From assembly GCA_014706295.1 (NCBI GenBank), contig JACSVZ010000007.1, forward strand, positions 7,605,199 to 7,669,198: DNA of 64,000 nucleotides. The letters run 5' to 3'. Position numbers and translations under genes: made by a program. A model generated the notes under the pieces. That model was not told the DNA's origin and did not search any database. It worked only from the letters and a program-made list of their open reading frames with translations. This document shows, in pieces, positions 34,501-48,030 of the stretch (positions are counted from its first letter, which is position 1; the number at the start of each line of letters is the position of its first letter). Source of the DNA: Lycocorax pyrrhopterus obiensis. Its lineage: Eukaryota > Chordata > Aves > Passeriformes > Paradisaeidae.

Positions 34501-36232
34501 TACAGCTGTTGTAGGATTATGACTCAGTGTATTGATTTCAGTGGTACCAGTCATACATTTGTGTAATGCCTTTCCTAGCAACTCCAGTTCCCTTAAATAT
34601 ATTGTGATCTTAGCCACAAAAACTCAAATGGCACCAGAAAAGCACACTGCCAGAATAAGCAAAATTCATCATTCCCACTGAAGGTATTTGTGATTGAAGA
34701 AACTGGTTGTTTTTTGTGCTGTTCCTAAATCTCAACTTAGCTTTAGCCTTAGCCTTTATAAGTGTCATTGCTGTGCCACTAGCCAGCCAAGCAGCCCTCA
34801 CACAGGGCAACTGGCAGCACTGGACAGCTGCTGGTCAGGGAATGAGTTCTGGATAACCACAGAGCCTCCAGCAAACCGGCTTGGTGTCCTTGTTTCATGC
34901 CAGCTCACCGGTCCAGTCTCCTTTCAAATACTGAGGGATTGACACAAAATATGTGTCTGTAAAATCAACATTTTTTCAAGGCACTTCTGTTCTGCCAGAA
35001 AAATAATAGCTGGGTTTAAAATTAAGCACCAGAAAATACATTTGGGGATTCATTTTCTGATTTAAATCAAAACATTACTGAATCCATCCTTTTTCCTCTA
35101 GTAATTCTATTGTCTCATTTTTTCCTTTGTGTTAAATTATTTTTTTTCCTTGAAAAGCCCTTCAGAGGGAGCAGGAAATACAAAAAACATCTTGTCAGGC
35201 ACAGCGGAGGAACGTTCTCATTTGTTTCAGTTGGGTAGCTATGTGGAGACAGCTTTTCTTAGCTTTCTTGGCTGTCCCAAGGAAGAGAAACATGAAGGCC
35301 AGTCATCCCAAGAAAATAGTCATACGATATTTGGAATCACTGTTCCACACAATGGAACACTTCAAGTTTGACCAGTTGTTCTGAAATCACTCCTAAGAGA
35401 GGTCTGGGCAAGCTAAAAGTAAAAAAAAAAAGAAATTATTTGAAAGTGTTAAGAACAGATAATAATCACATTAGTTGGGAAACAAAGAAAGGGAAAAGTC
35501 ACGTATTTTACAAGCACTTATATGTGTATTTAAGGCTTTCCATCCACATTAATGGTAAATGGTTCAGACCAAGCAGCCTAAATTTTACATATTTGGGGGA
35601 AAATTAAAATAAAACTCCTTCGCCTTATATTCTTCTCCCCCTCCCATCTTCCCATCATTTAATATCCAAAAACAAGAGCAGCCTATATGATTGTGGTCCA
35701 CGTTTTTCTCTCATGCGCCACTTCCCACTGTGTGATGGTAAAATAACATTCAATTGATTCTTTTTTCTCTGTCTGCTTCAATGGACAGAAAACTTGACGA
35801 CTGCTTGGAGCATTCTCTCCACTTTACTATGTCCATCCATCACTCTTATTCCAACTAAAATGGAAAAGCAGCATTTAGCAAGAACTGTCCATAAAGTCTT
35901 ACCCCTTCTGTAGCTGCTCGGAGAACTCACTCTCTGCAATTGACATTTCTAACCACAGTGTGACTCACCACAGCCTCCACAGACACTGAAGTACTTTTTT
36001 CCAACAAAAACAGAAGAAAGAACTTAATGAATGAAATTTCCCTGGTTTTACAGATTATCAGTAATATATTCTTATGCTGCCATCAAGAACAATCAAAATA
36101 TGTAAGTGTATCTGCATATGAAGACCAAGTTAATATGGCCATTAAGACTTAAATGTTAATCCTTTTTCCCTGTGTAATTCACATAAGTTATAGTAAAATC
36201 CACACCTTTCAAACTGCTTACATTGAGCTTTT
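31556..36232. other. Unique AT-rich DNA, no gene
   Basis: About 4.7 kb without a recognisable gene. A strong donor CAG|GTGAGA at 33167/33168 follows a 30-base open micro-exon-like stretch, but nothing connects to it. The 34,740-34,940 part is GC-richer and unrecognised. Confidence 0.5.
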
Positions 36233-36327
36233 GAGCCTCAATCCAGCAAACACCTCTTTATGACAGAGGAATTGTCCCATTGATTTTAGGCATACACATT
36301 AAACATCTTCTGTTGGATTGGAAACTC
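36233..36327. mobile_element. Fossil inverted-repeat DNA element (MITE-like)
   Basis: The ends are imperfect inverted repeats: GAGCCTCAATCCAGCAAAC at the left and GTTGGATTGGAAACTC at the right. The inner part (TTGTCCCATTGATTTTAGGC) matches the 'gtcccattgacttcaatggg' core of a palindromic repeat abundant in turtles, crocodiles and birds that starts 'gcctcaatcctgcaaacac'. The exact family name is not certain from memory. The copy is about 95 bases long and degenerate. Confidence 0.55.
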
Positions 36328-36408
36328 AGACTTGTAACTTACTTTTGTCAGCAAAATCCCTTTCACTGGTTATCAAATAGCTCTTGGATCTGGCAATTCG
36401 TTGGAGAA

Positions 36409-36452
36409 TGAGTCAGATAAGGGTAATCACTTCCTCTGGGGAAGATGGCTGC
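36409..36452 (+). promoter_or_regulatory. Composite AP-1/GATA/ETS/YY1 motif cluster
   Basis: Within 44 bases there are TGAGTCA (36409-36415), abutting GATAAG (36416-36421), CACTTCCTC (an ETS site on the minus strand, 36428-36436) and AAGATGGCTGC (YY1-like, 36442-36452). AP-1/GATA/ETS combinations are typical of blood and endothelial enhancers. No repeat is recognised here. Function is inference from motifs. Confidence 0.35.
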
Positions 36453-36459
36453 TGGGTTT

Positions 36460-39400
36460 GCCTGTATGACATGTAATACATGAACCCCACTAACACCATT
36501 CTGATTATGTTTCCAAGATACACATAAACATTTTACTAGCACGGGCTTATCTCTGGCTCAAGGCCTAAATATAATTAAGGCTCTAGGCTAGAAATGGAAG
36601 AGCTGTCTTTGAGCATTGCAATGGAAACACAATGAATAAGAAGGCAGAAATCTTGACAAATATGAAATACAAGAACTTGTCAGGCAATAATGGCATGTTG
36701 TAAGCAAGATGTGATTTGTTTGTATAACAACTAATGGAAGGTTTTACACAGCAAACTCCCTTCCTCAGGAGTCAAAAAGAATAAAACTGACTACTGATTA
36801 GAATTTGCCACCTTAGAAATCCAAATAAATTAACGTGAAAAGCATATGTCATGAATTACAGTTAAAATAGCTAACTGTAATTTTTGAGATCCATCTATTA
36901 AAGGTGATGTTACAGTTTATGCTAAACAAATCCTTAAATTCTCCCCATTTCCTTAAAAAACTTAATATTGGAATTTCATAGGCAGGGAAAGCTATGACTG
37001 TTCAGGAGAGGCAAAGACAAAAATTGAAATTCAAAGAAAGAAACAGTAAAAGAAGTTGTGAAATCACTCAGTCAAATGATATACATTAGGATAAACAATT
37101 TTGCCCAGTGCGAACTCAAAATGGGAGATGACTCTCAGTTGGCACAGATGTTGTTCTAAATATATTTCAAGAGCATGAAGTGTTTCCTGTGAATTTCTGT
37201 TCCCACATGGCAGAACTTCATCTAAATCCCAGCATCATGGATGAGCATCCTGCACTCCCTGCTCCAAGTGCTGAACCATATGTATTATTTGATGTTTCCC
37301 TGCAATGTGAGATGAATGTGAGGTGAGAAACAACCTCATGCCAAGACCTTCACATCCTGCAAATATGCAGGATTCTTCCTTCTGTCAGCCCTTGACCCAC
37401 TTCACTGAGAGAGGCACCAAGAAGGGGATTTAACAGAGCCCCACACCACAGTGCTGACTGTGGTAGATGTTAGGTAGATTAGACACTTTACCACAGATGC
37501 CTTTGTGAGTTGACCATTACAGCACCACAGAGCTTTTTACTCTGATAAAGGGAATTCTCATGAGAAAGTAGTACAGGGAGCAGAAAGGTCTTGAAAATCC
37601 AAAACACAGATTATAACCCTACAGAGCTGATTCATAAATTGATAGGGCCGTTCCCACCTGACAGTGTATTTCACTGGATAACAGAAAGGTTATCTACTAC
37701 ACTTGAATAATTCAGCATGCAAAACTAACTTGAGAATGATGGTAGTGGGATTATGCCATTTTGAACTATGAGATGGGAGAAAACATGAATTTACCCAATT
37801 GCAGAACACAAAAATTATTGCTAGTCTATTTAGGGCAAGATCTAATTCAAAATCTAAAATTCACAAGAATTTACAGCTACTACAACTGACTTAAATTCTG
37901 TAATCTCTCAGGTTCTAGGTAAGCCTAGGCATGACAACATTTCTCGCAAGTAACTATTGATATTTCAGCAGCTACATTACAATCTTTTAAAACCTGCTTA
38001 TGATGTTTGTTTTTATGCTATGACCGTGCTTGCTGCTTGTACTACCCTCTGTGTTCTGAAGTCTGTGTCCTTCGTACGTGTGTCAGAGACAAATGATTCA
38101 GTACTATTGACCTTCATGAGGTACAGAGCAAAATGGTCAGCAAATCCCACATAATATTTATAGCTAGAGGCCAACAGGTTCACTCTTTAATGAATTATTC
38201 TAGTACCAGTGATATATCAAACCCAATCTGCTTGCTATTTTTGGTTCAAAAGGCACCCTTCTTGGCTACCTCAGTTAGAGAGTGAATGAAGTAAAGTATG
38301 TTTCATGTTTTGATGATAAAGTTGAAGACTGTAGGCAGAAAAATAGAAAACAAAAATGGAACTTCAGTTAAAATGCTTTAATTTCCATTTCATGCACTGG
38401 TCATATCACTGCCCCTGAACGTGGTTTTTCTATTTTTTCCCTCCTTTATTCTTTGATTTCTGTGGTCTGATTGCCCAAATAGCTACTTTTAACAAGACTT
38501 AGTGTTTTCTAGCTTCTCTTTCCAGGAGTCTCTTCTGCAAAATTAACAAGGAGAAAACAGTGGGGTGCAATCATAACACACACAGGGTGAGACAGAGACT
38601 GAATGATAAATCCTTGAGCTCAAGGAATCCACAAACGCCTGCCCAGGTTTCTTTTTGGTGTCTTTACAGAGTAAATTATACTTGAGCTGAGAAACTCCAA
38701 ATTGCTCCCACTATCATTTGGCTCAAGAGAGACAAACACTTTTAGAGTAACACCCTGTCTCTGGCTCTGTTACAGATGCCAGAATGGCAAACCCAAACAG
38801 GAAACCAGGACCGCTATTAGTGACAGATGAACCGCGGACTTCAAACTGAGCACTTCCAAGGAGTTCCTTAAAGCATATCAGTATTCTCAATAAAACCTGT
38901 ACTTAAAAACAGAGCAGAGCTTAATGGATCAAAAAAAAAAATTTCTGAAACAATTCCCTGACAATTTTTTAAATTTCTCTCGGAGGATTTTATGAAATTT
39001 ATTTGGTTTTATATTCTCTGCTGTTAATCATGAAAGGAGCTCCATCAGACTGGTCAACATACAATGTTCATATTGTGTAATTTATGGAAAGATCTTATGA
39101 TTCTCGTGCCAGAAGTGATCTCATCTCAAGTATTTTGAGTGATCCCTGTTTCTACTGAATCTTTTTAAGAACACCAAGTTCTCTGTCTGTATAACTGGGC
39201 ACAATACCAAATGTCAGTGTAATCTTTTCCACTTACACCACCAGCCTCAGCTAAAATTAACAGCAACTTGCTGATGGCTCAGGCCATTGTCTATCATGCT
39301 GCATATTACAGGTCCAGAACAAGGTTTACATGAGATTGAACACAACCATGAAATAAATAAGGCAAACTGCTGAAGAGAGCTAGAGGAGTCAGAGAAGGTT

Positions 39401-42400
39401 TTACTGCAGCCTCTGCTATTCTTGCAGCCTTCAGTTTTGGTCTCAGATGCACATATCCATGAACTTTCAGTCTGGCACAACAGTGGAATCCTTATTTTCT
39501 TAAGTGACATGGAGAAAGAATTAAAACATTGCTCCCTTTTATCACCCCAGTAGCCATCACTGAATCTCCAACTCAGTAATCTTCAGCATCTTACTCCCTG
39601 ATCTCCCAAGATTCCAGTTTCAGCTGAAGTTTTAAAGATGTTGACACACTTAGGCCATAAGAGATTCTAAAGAATTTTACCATTTAAGTTTAAAGCACTT
39701 AAAGCTTGCCTTATTGCTGTTTTCCATGCTTTATTTTCAGCTGATGACCAGAAAAAGTTGTATTTACTGAGGAAGAGGCACATTACTGAAACCGAGATAA
39801 AAAACGGATTTCACTGATGAGATCTATTTTTATAAAATTAAAATTATTATGTCTGCAATTCTTAAATTATTTCAGGAAGAGTGCCAACATCATAAAATGC
39901 AGGAAACAATAATGAGAAGCCCTCTTGCCTCTGTGGTAGCATCATAAATTATTTTTGATGAATGAGGCAGGCTTCCAAAACTTCCTTTCAGAAATCCAAG
40001 CCAATACTCAGATTGAATAAAATCAAGCTTGGCTCAGTGGCAGGCAGTTACAGTCCGGGGAAAAGAGCCTTTGGTTTCCCTTTCCTTTCCCAGGACACTT
40101 CTGCTTAACAGCACAAACCCAGAGGAGCCAGGCTGTCAGCTCACAAAGCCATCTGCTTTTTAATCATCTGTGGGAACCGTGTGAGTACTTAACTAAGTGG
40201 TACTCTCCTTTAGTCAGCTTCCTAGTCCCAGATTTCTTCAGCTTTTCCTTCAAGAATATATTTAAATCTAAGCAGCTTTCCCATGTCTGTCTCGCCTTTA
40301 CTGAGTAGTTTAGTAGTTTGAAGGACAGACAGATGAGCTTTTGCTTTTAAATATGAAGTAGTACATGTTTAGAAAGTGAGAATGAAAAGAGCTTGTGTTG
40401 TTCATGTCAAAAAAATGAGAACAAAAAAGGGCACATCCCACATTTGTTTCTGTCTTTGCCACAAGAAGGAGGAGCCACAGTCTCTTAGAGATGGCAATAA
40501 ACTTTACTACTGCAACCTTTTGTAAGTTCCCTAACTTCGATTTCTGGCGATTCCCTGTTTTTCACGTTTACAGTATCAGTAAGCAGCACAAGGGCATGTG
40601 AGCAAGGGAAATCCAGAACAGCCATTCAAAAGCCAGAATACCAATCTTTTTAAATTTATGTTTACAGTTCTTCAGATCTTCATGGCTCTCCACTGGCTTT
40701 GATAGACAGGAGCTACCTTCTACATCATTTTTTAAGCAAATCAGCAGGAACAGCATCTAGGCTTTTTGGCTGTACTTCTGCCCTGCAACATCTGCCTGTG
40801 CTGACATTCTGCTCAAAAGGAGCACCAGTTTCCAGTGCAGAGCTGCCACATCAGTGGGACAGCAAAGGAAGTAGATTTTGCAACATGTACCAGGAACATA
40901 AAAAAATCATATGACTTATTTAAATCTATATTGTTCCTCTACAATTGTGACCTTGGTGCAATCATTAGATAATGACATACAAGTCCGTCCATTCACTTTG
41001 TTTCTTATCTTACTATCTGATGGCATTCAAATAAATTATTTCTTTCCTTGTAACAATTCATCTTACAAAGTTTATATATTGCCTTTATCCTTTTTTTCCT
41101 CACTGCTGTTAAACTATTAATGTATGTGAGAGCAGATGTTATTTGCTCAGCCCTACATACTTCTAAAATCCTAACCGAAAAAATCTGAAAACAAAACTAA
41201 ACCCGTGGGTTTGGCTACAAACAAGCACTGACTGATCTACAGTGATATATGTATGAAATAAGAAGCTGATACTCAGTTTCTCAGAAGTGCATAAGGACCA
41301 GGTATATAAAAAATGTATATAAAAGTTCTATAAAAGGAAAAGGCACATAAAAAGCCACATATACCTCTGGAAAGGTATAAACTGATTCAGTTATATGCCA
41401 TTCTATGGATCTGATCATAGAGTAGAAATAGATCCATTTTAAAGAGCTTAGGGAAAAACATAAAATATATCTTAGAATTATTAGGAATTTCATTTTGAGA
41501 AGAAAACTTCAGAACAGTTATGAATAAACTGCATTCTTCAGTGAAAAAGCAACCCCATTTACGTCATTAGCAAGGTTTAAACATAAATAATGTCTCTGAA
41601 TGATATGTATTGAATTACAGCAAGCAGTGGCAAATAACAGCACTTACTCCTCTAGATGTGCACTCATGCCACCTACATTTGCTTCCCTGTGTTATCCTCG
41701 GAGTTCAGACAGGCCTGTGGGATATAAGCTAAGATCCAAACAATATGCAGGTAACTAAGCTGTCACATCAAATTTGAATGCTTTCATTTCTGAGGAACAA
41801 AATGAAAGATTCCTGATTAGAGTAATACAGTGAAAGTATACAAAAGGATTACTGAGGGGACATTAATGGGGGTAGAAAAAGAGGGCATAATCTGTCTCAG
41901 AAAAGAAATTTTCCATCAGTATCAACACAATCATTTGTAACCAGATGGCTCCTCTACATTTCCACAATAATGCTGCACACCCTAACAAGAACAGCCATAG
42001 GACTGACTCCCTGCTGCTATGACTGTGAGGGAAATGCATTCTTTCCATGTTATATAGAGAGAATTGGACAGAAGCATTTCTTAAAACAACAGGAGAAGAC
42101 ATATACTGTTTTTAAACGGATCCCAGAAACCAGGAATGGCTGCAAACACAGAACCTAAATTCAGGGCTTACGTAAAAGTTTTTCCATAGCTCTGTCTGTC
42201 CCTTGTACAGATCTAATGCATATAGGACAGTATTCCAGAACTATTGCTTTGTTGACATCTCCATCCCTTAGAAAATAAGGAATAGATCCCAGTTCTTGGA
42301 AATGGTGTGAAACGTGCTCCTTTTGACCAGCTAGCCGTGGTCAGCTACAATCAGCGCTGAACAAAGTCAGGTTTGTGTCATCAGTTAAGCATGGATTGTA

Positions 42401-43329
42401 AAACATTGTCTCTTCCCACAGACTGAATTCAACAATAATTGCATTTGATTCTCATTCAAATCTATAATATTTGTCAAGGGACATTAAAAAAACAATTATA
42501 ACTTCAGGATACACTATAAATTATAAGGAGAGGAAGCCAGGAGAATTCATGTTGCCATGAAATAAAATAGAAATGCTATACCAAGAAAATAAATGTGTCT
42601 GAAATAATGCAGATGGAAAACACACACGTGCTTTTCCTTTTTTTTTTTTTTCTGGTGATTGGTTGGGAACTTCCTTCATTTCATTCATGTTAATTATTCT
42701 TAAATTTCTGCTGCCATTACTGGCAATGAGCAAGGAGCTCCAAACTGTCAACAGCTCAGAGCTTTTTTCCAGAAAATCATTTCCAATTCTTAATTTGAGT
42801 CTGGCTGTTACTTGGTTGAATAAAGAAAGAAATTTTTTCATTTATCTTGTACTTCTTCTGGCCTCTCTGAAGAACTAATCATATGTGAGTATTTTTGGGA
42901 TCTTGTATCTCATTTAAGAAGGAATTAGTCTCTCTGGGGTAAAGAAACAACAAGAATTATGGACAAGAACAGGAAATCCAAAGCTTATAGAAATTCTAAA
43001 TTCAGAATAAAAATCTCTCCATCTGGAAAACTATATATCGAAAGTGCATGTGTTATAATTTGAGAGTCAGCTCATCATTAGATCTGTATTATACAATGAA
43101 GCATAAACTTATTTTTTGCATAAACTATGGATCTTAGTTTCACACATCACCAGAACGGAAAGATGTCTGGTTCAATTATTTCTTTCAGATTTTCTGCAGG
43201 TATTTCATAACCCATAAATGTCACTTATCAAAATGCAATTACATCGCCTCTTTGCCAACATCAACATTCGTCCTTATCTGCATTCCATTTTCTGTCCTGC
43301 TCTAATCCTTTTTTCTTTCACCCCACTTT
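36460..43329. other. Unique AT-rich DNA, no gene
   Basis: Nearly 7 kb with no recognisable gene or repeat. All open frames are under 90 codons. A T14 run lies just inside 42,638-42,651. Confidence 0.5.
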
Positions 43330-43960
43330 CTTTCTCTTATTCTTTATTAACCCACCCGACTGCAATAGCTCGCTGCACATTAGTACCCACTCGGCATCGG
43401 CTGAAATGCTGTGAATGAGAGAGGCAGAAGAGCTGGCACACAGCTCCTCTCTGGGGCAGGAACTTCTGGCAAGGACTGGAATGCATTAAGGGCGACAGCA
43501 GAACTGCTCACTGCTCCTACTAAATCACCCAAATCCAACTGTCAACGTCCCCAGATTGCCTGGTATGTCTCCAAAATACCGGTCCAGAAGCAGAAGAGCC
43601 AACAACCATGGCATCCAAAGGGAGCTTCTCTTTAGAGTCGATAGCTCAAACTCCGACATGGTGACTGTAATCAGCATCAAAGGCAGCTCTGAGCTGGCTC
43701 TGGTACCTGTACAGGGCACTGAAAAGCCTGAATGCCACTGTCCCCTGAGACTGCCCTCACTGCCTACCTCAATAACACAGCAAGTTGCTAAAACCAGGGT
43801 GCTTTTGGGAAAAGGAAACAGCCCCAGGGTATGCACTAGGAAACAACTTCGAGCAGTCAGCATTCCTTCAATAGTGGTGAAGTGTCCCATAGTGCGTTGT
43901 GGAGGCAGGGGGAAGGGAGAAATCTTTTTCCTGACTCTCCACAAGTTTTAGATTGCCCTC
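43330..43960. other. GC- and CpG-richer block of unknown nature
   Basis: GC content and CpG number clearly exceed the surroundings, though far below the 27-kb island. Overlapping frames are open on both strands: 74 and 131 codons plus (43411-43635, 43556-43951) and 139 codons minus (43525-43944). None shows a family signature. It could be an old retroelement, a non-coding exon or a decayed gene; the sequence does not decide. Confidence 0.3.
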
Positions 43961-46900
43961 ACTGCCCTCTCCTCTCACACACTTTGGGACAGGCAACATT
44001 GACTACACGGCTGGAGAAACAACTCATCGAGAGACCACTTGCCTGCAGGCTGGTAGATGTAATGTGAAAGGGAAAAAAAATTCCATTTCTGTAGGGCAGG
44101 GAGAGATACCAAGAATTTCAGCAGACAGGCTCATTCAAAATAACCGCTCTGTCTGTATAAACACCTTTGAACCCCTGCAGCATAGGAAAAAAACGACGTT
44201 TCAAACAATAGGAATCAGCTTAGCTTTCAGTATAGGCAGTTCCTTTACATCCCAGAGTATGCTCATCTAAACAACTTTTAAGGATTTTTATATCTTGTCA
44301 CAGATACAGTATATAGAGAAAAACAAAACCATTAAGACAGTTTTATTCTGCAATAAAATCTAAGCATGTGATAAGAATCAGAACATATTCTATAGGTGAT
44401 TGACTATATAGAATCTTGTCAATGTTACTCCAATGCATATCTAATGCAGAAATACTTCTTAAAGCATTCAAAAGCAGCATTAAACCACATCACAGCAATA
44501 ACAAAAGCTTTTATAATGGACTGATTTCCCAAGAGTTTATAAAGCAGATGTTTGTACAAGAGTTCAAACTCTCAGTTCTACCTCCTAGCAGTCATTAAAA
44601 AAATGAACTTAAGCTACAAATATTTGAATGTACTCAAATGCCCAGAAAAAGAAGCAGGAAAGATGGAGAACACTAATTAGATATTGGGGATGCTGATGCA
44701 CTGTGAGTACAGAAAAATCCATTTTCAAGACAGGTGAAGAACAAGAGGACACTTGGACCAGCTGCTCTGTGTTTACCATCTGTAAGTAATCTCACTCATA
44801 TGTGCCTAAATATTTCTAGATATTTATTTTACCTGCACAGTAATAGCCAGTTTTATTGAATGGAGACTGATCATCTTACAAGGACTAAAAAGTGCATCTA
44901 AAAAAAAACCAAGCAAAAACCTCTGCTCTTGTGCTGCAGTTATAACATGTTGGAACCGACTTTATACCTCAAGAAAGCCATAGAGAAGTGTTAACAGTTT
45001 ATTTTCTTAAAAACTGTTAATCAAGAACCTAGCTTTCATCAGCCCAAAGCCAGCACTTGCTAACATTTTAGACAATATAAACTGCTTTAAAAGATTTGAT
45101 TCAGCAAAGTACTTGAATGTTAAATCCAAATTCCTTGGTATTACAGCAAACTATACAAGCAAATACACATTTCTTCCCACCAATTCCTAAATATGACTAA
45201 AAGCAGAAGATACACATCTAAATGTCTAAAATCCCCTTTGAAATACTGAACTCAATAATATGAGCCTTTCTGCAACAATTTTTACATATAGCCAAGTGAA
45301 AACATTTTGACAGAATATTTTAGAATGTTATTCAATTTTAGAGTAGCTTATTTTTCAAGTACAGCAGATGCTGTGATTTAATAGATTACTACTGTGTGTA
45401 TTTAACCTTCTTCTCTGTGGTTGCAATGTCTTTCTGAGAGATTTATAGGAGAATTCTTAAAAAGCTTTGGTTTCAGTCTTGTGGATTAAAACATTATTTG
45501 GTAATACTGTATTGCCAGAATGGCCTTGAAATGCATTTACTTAAAGAATCTTTTTCCCCATACATCCACCCACGTGCCTGGCACACAGGTACGAACATTT
45601 ATGTTTTATGAAAGCCCAGTTGTCCACCCAGCTTGCTGTAGCTGTAGAAGCCTCTCAGAGAGCCATATATAACCACAGCCATATACCTGGTAATCAAACC
45701 AGTATCATCAGGAATGTCCTCTTTCAACAGCTTTGATAGAAAGCATGATCAATATAAAAGATTAGAAGCAGACTTAATCTTTCCTTCCTCTGATATTTGT
45801 TCACATAATAACAGGCTACCTAGCTAGTACTGTTTGTTTCTCTCTCCTGGCTGTAGCTCAGCAGATGAGCAAAGCTATGGGAGCTCTAAAATGATAGAGT
45901 GGGGTAATGACTAAAACATAAGTTCTGGCTCCTGGTGCACAAATACTTTTTTTTTTTTAAGAGCTTAAGCCCAGGACTTATGAAGTTTTTGCTCTGACTA
46001 GATCCCAAATCTCTGGCACATCCTCGTGCTGTTATTCAAGGGTGCTATAAAAATTCAAGGCAGAGTTTAAATCCTAGAAACATTAAATAAACCGTACTTT
46101 AACACAGCAATTCCCAAATCATATAGATTTATAGAAAGAGGTTTAAAGACAAAACATGACTATGTTCTCCTACGTTTACTTTTGCTAACCAGCTCTGACT
46201 GGTAGTAAGATATAAGGCAAATTTACCAGAAGAGAAGCCACTAGAAATGTCTTGAAGCACACAGAATAGGATGCCATGAAAAGGCAGCAATCCAGAATTG
46301 TCTGAGAATTAGGTCTCTGAAGAGCATCTCAGAAATTACACTGTTTCTATCACAGACAGAATTTGTTCATGGGCAAACGTGGGAAACAAGTGGCTTCTTA
46401 AGACTCTTGTCTAAGGATGCCAAGGACATAAAAACCAGAAAGCTCCTCTGTCATGACATTCCTGTTCTGTGAATAAGCAAAGCATGAATATTCCGAGGTG
46501 TTCTGATCTGGTGTCTTTCTATGGCTTTCTACTCATTGTGAGGTTTCTAATTAAAATAGAAACCAATTATATCTAACTCTTTGCCTACACCATCATTAAC
46601 CTGCTTTCTTTACAAATTAAAGGCACTGAAGCAGAATTTTATTTTTTTAATGATGCTATTAATTTAATTCTCTTGGATCTTTTACCTTTCTTGCACAAAT
46701 TAGTTGCCTGCATTACTTGTAGTATCATCTCTCCTGAGAGGTGATCCAGTAGGTGAGTTATTTTTAATAATGCTTGGGTGTCAACTTTCTTTTGAAGCTT
46801 CTGCAGCACTCATAATCCTGACTGCAAGGAAAAAGTTGGCACATATAGATCTGGTATGGTGTTAAAAGAATGCTATCAACTTAAAATTCATACTGAGCCA

Positions 46901-47573
46901 CATCCAGGAAGTAAGAGTTTCTCCCTGCTTAAACCAGAAGACAGAAAAGAACAAGCACAGAAGAAAGAGAGGAAGAATACCAGGGAGGAGGGAGTAAGAT
47001 TAAATGATGACTTGATGGAGATGAGCTGAGAACAGATGATGAGAACAACAAAATGGAACAAAATGCAGCACGATTGGGGAAAACACTAAAGACAAATTAA
47101 AAAAACAGGAAGAAATTGAAATGTGGGAACATGAGACAAAGCCAAGAAAGTATTTCCTCACATTGCTTATTGGTTGTAAGGGTGTTTTAATCGAAATGAG
47201 TGGAGGAAAGATGCACATCTGTGTCCCATGCTCTGGAAGTAGATGTATGTGCATTGACCTACCTGAGGAATCATATAGAAGAGCAAAGATTTTCCTATGG
47301 GGTGTCTCAATACCATGTCCTATTGATTACTGTGACCACAGTGTAGAAAAGCTAACAGGTCTTTTTTCCTAATTTGCCCCAAAGGGTGTTACTGTGGATA
47401 TGGGGTTGGTTTCTTTCACTTCAAGATCTTGGAAGAAAACATGTACACTTACAGCATTCAAAATCCTAAAGTAATTCAGCTGCAATACGAAAAACAGAAA
47501 CAAAGTATGTATATAATTTAAATGAAGGAATTTTTCCAATACAATCCATTTTAAGAAGATGCTTTTGTTCACA
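43961..47573. other. Unique AT-rich DNA, no gene
   Basis: No recognisable gene or interspersed repeat over about 3.6 kb. Confidence 0.5.
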
Positions 47574-47632
47574 TAGGTTGGACCCAGACTTGATGATTTT
47601 GGAGGTCTTTCCCAACTTAATGATTCCATGAC
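47574..47632 (+). mobile_element. Very short CR1 3' end
   Basis: About 58 bases: AGGTTGGACCCAGACTTGATG, then GGAGGTCTTTCCCAACTTAATGATTCCATGACAC. This is the last part of a CR1 3' UTR with a diverged terminal octamer. Almost the whole element was lost by 5' truncation. Confidence 0.65.
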
Positions 47633-47689
47633 ACCGTATTCTGAAATTAACACCTTCTAGAAATTCCAGGACATCAGGTGTGTTTCCGT

Positions 47690-48030
47690 TATCAATTAGT
47701 GAGGGGCAAAGGAGGGGTGGGGGTTGATGTGCTGCACTCCATTATGGTTCCAGGCCCCCATACCCACCCTGTGTCTTTACCCACAAAGAAGTTGTGCAGG
47801 CATAATACAAACTGATACCCAAAAGAACCCGAGGGACCTGCAGCCCTTCTCCCAGCTCTCAGCATCACGGCAATGCCATCACAGAGAGGCTGTGCCATTC
47901 TGACAGCACACTCAGCACAGCTTTCAGCCTGGTTTATGTGAGGAGAGGTGGCACATGTCAAGCTGAGTGACAAGCCATCCAAAATGTTAAATATTGCTCT
48001 GACACCAATTCCATCTAGCAGATTTAACAA
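47690..48030. other. GC-richer unrecognised block
   Basis: More GC-rich than its flanks, with a 112-codon minus frame that has no family signature. There is no splice or promoter evidence. It may be a decayed repeat. Confidence 0.3.

Noticed and set aside
45841..45880. GTAGCTCAGCAGATGAGC, like a tRNA D-arm.
   Set aside because: No B-box (GGTTCRANNCC) follows at the right distance and no cloverleaf can be drawn.
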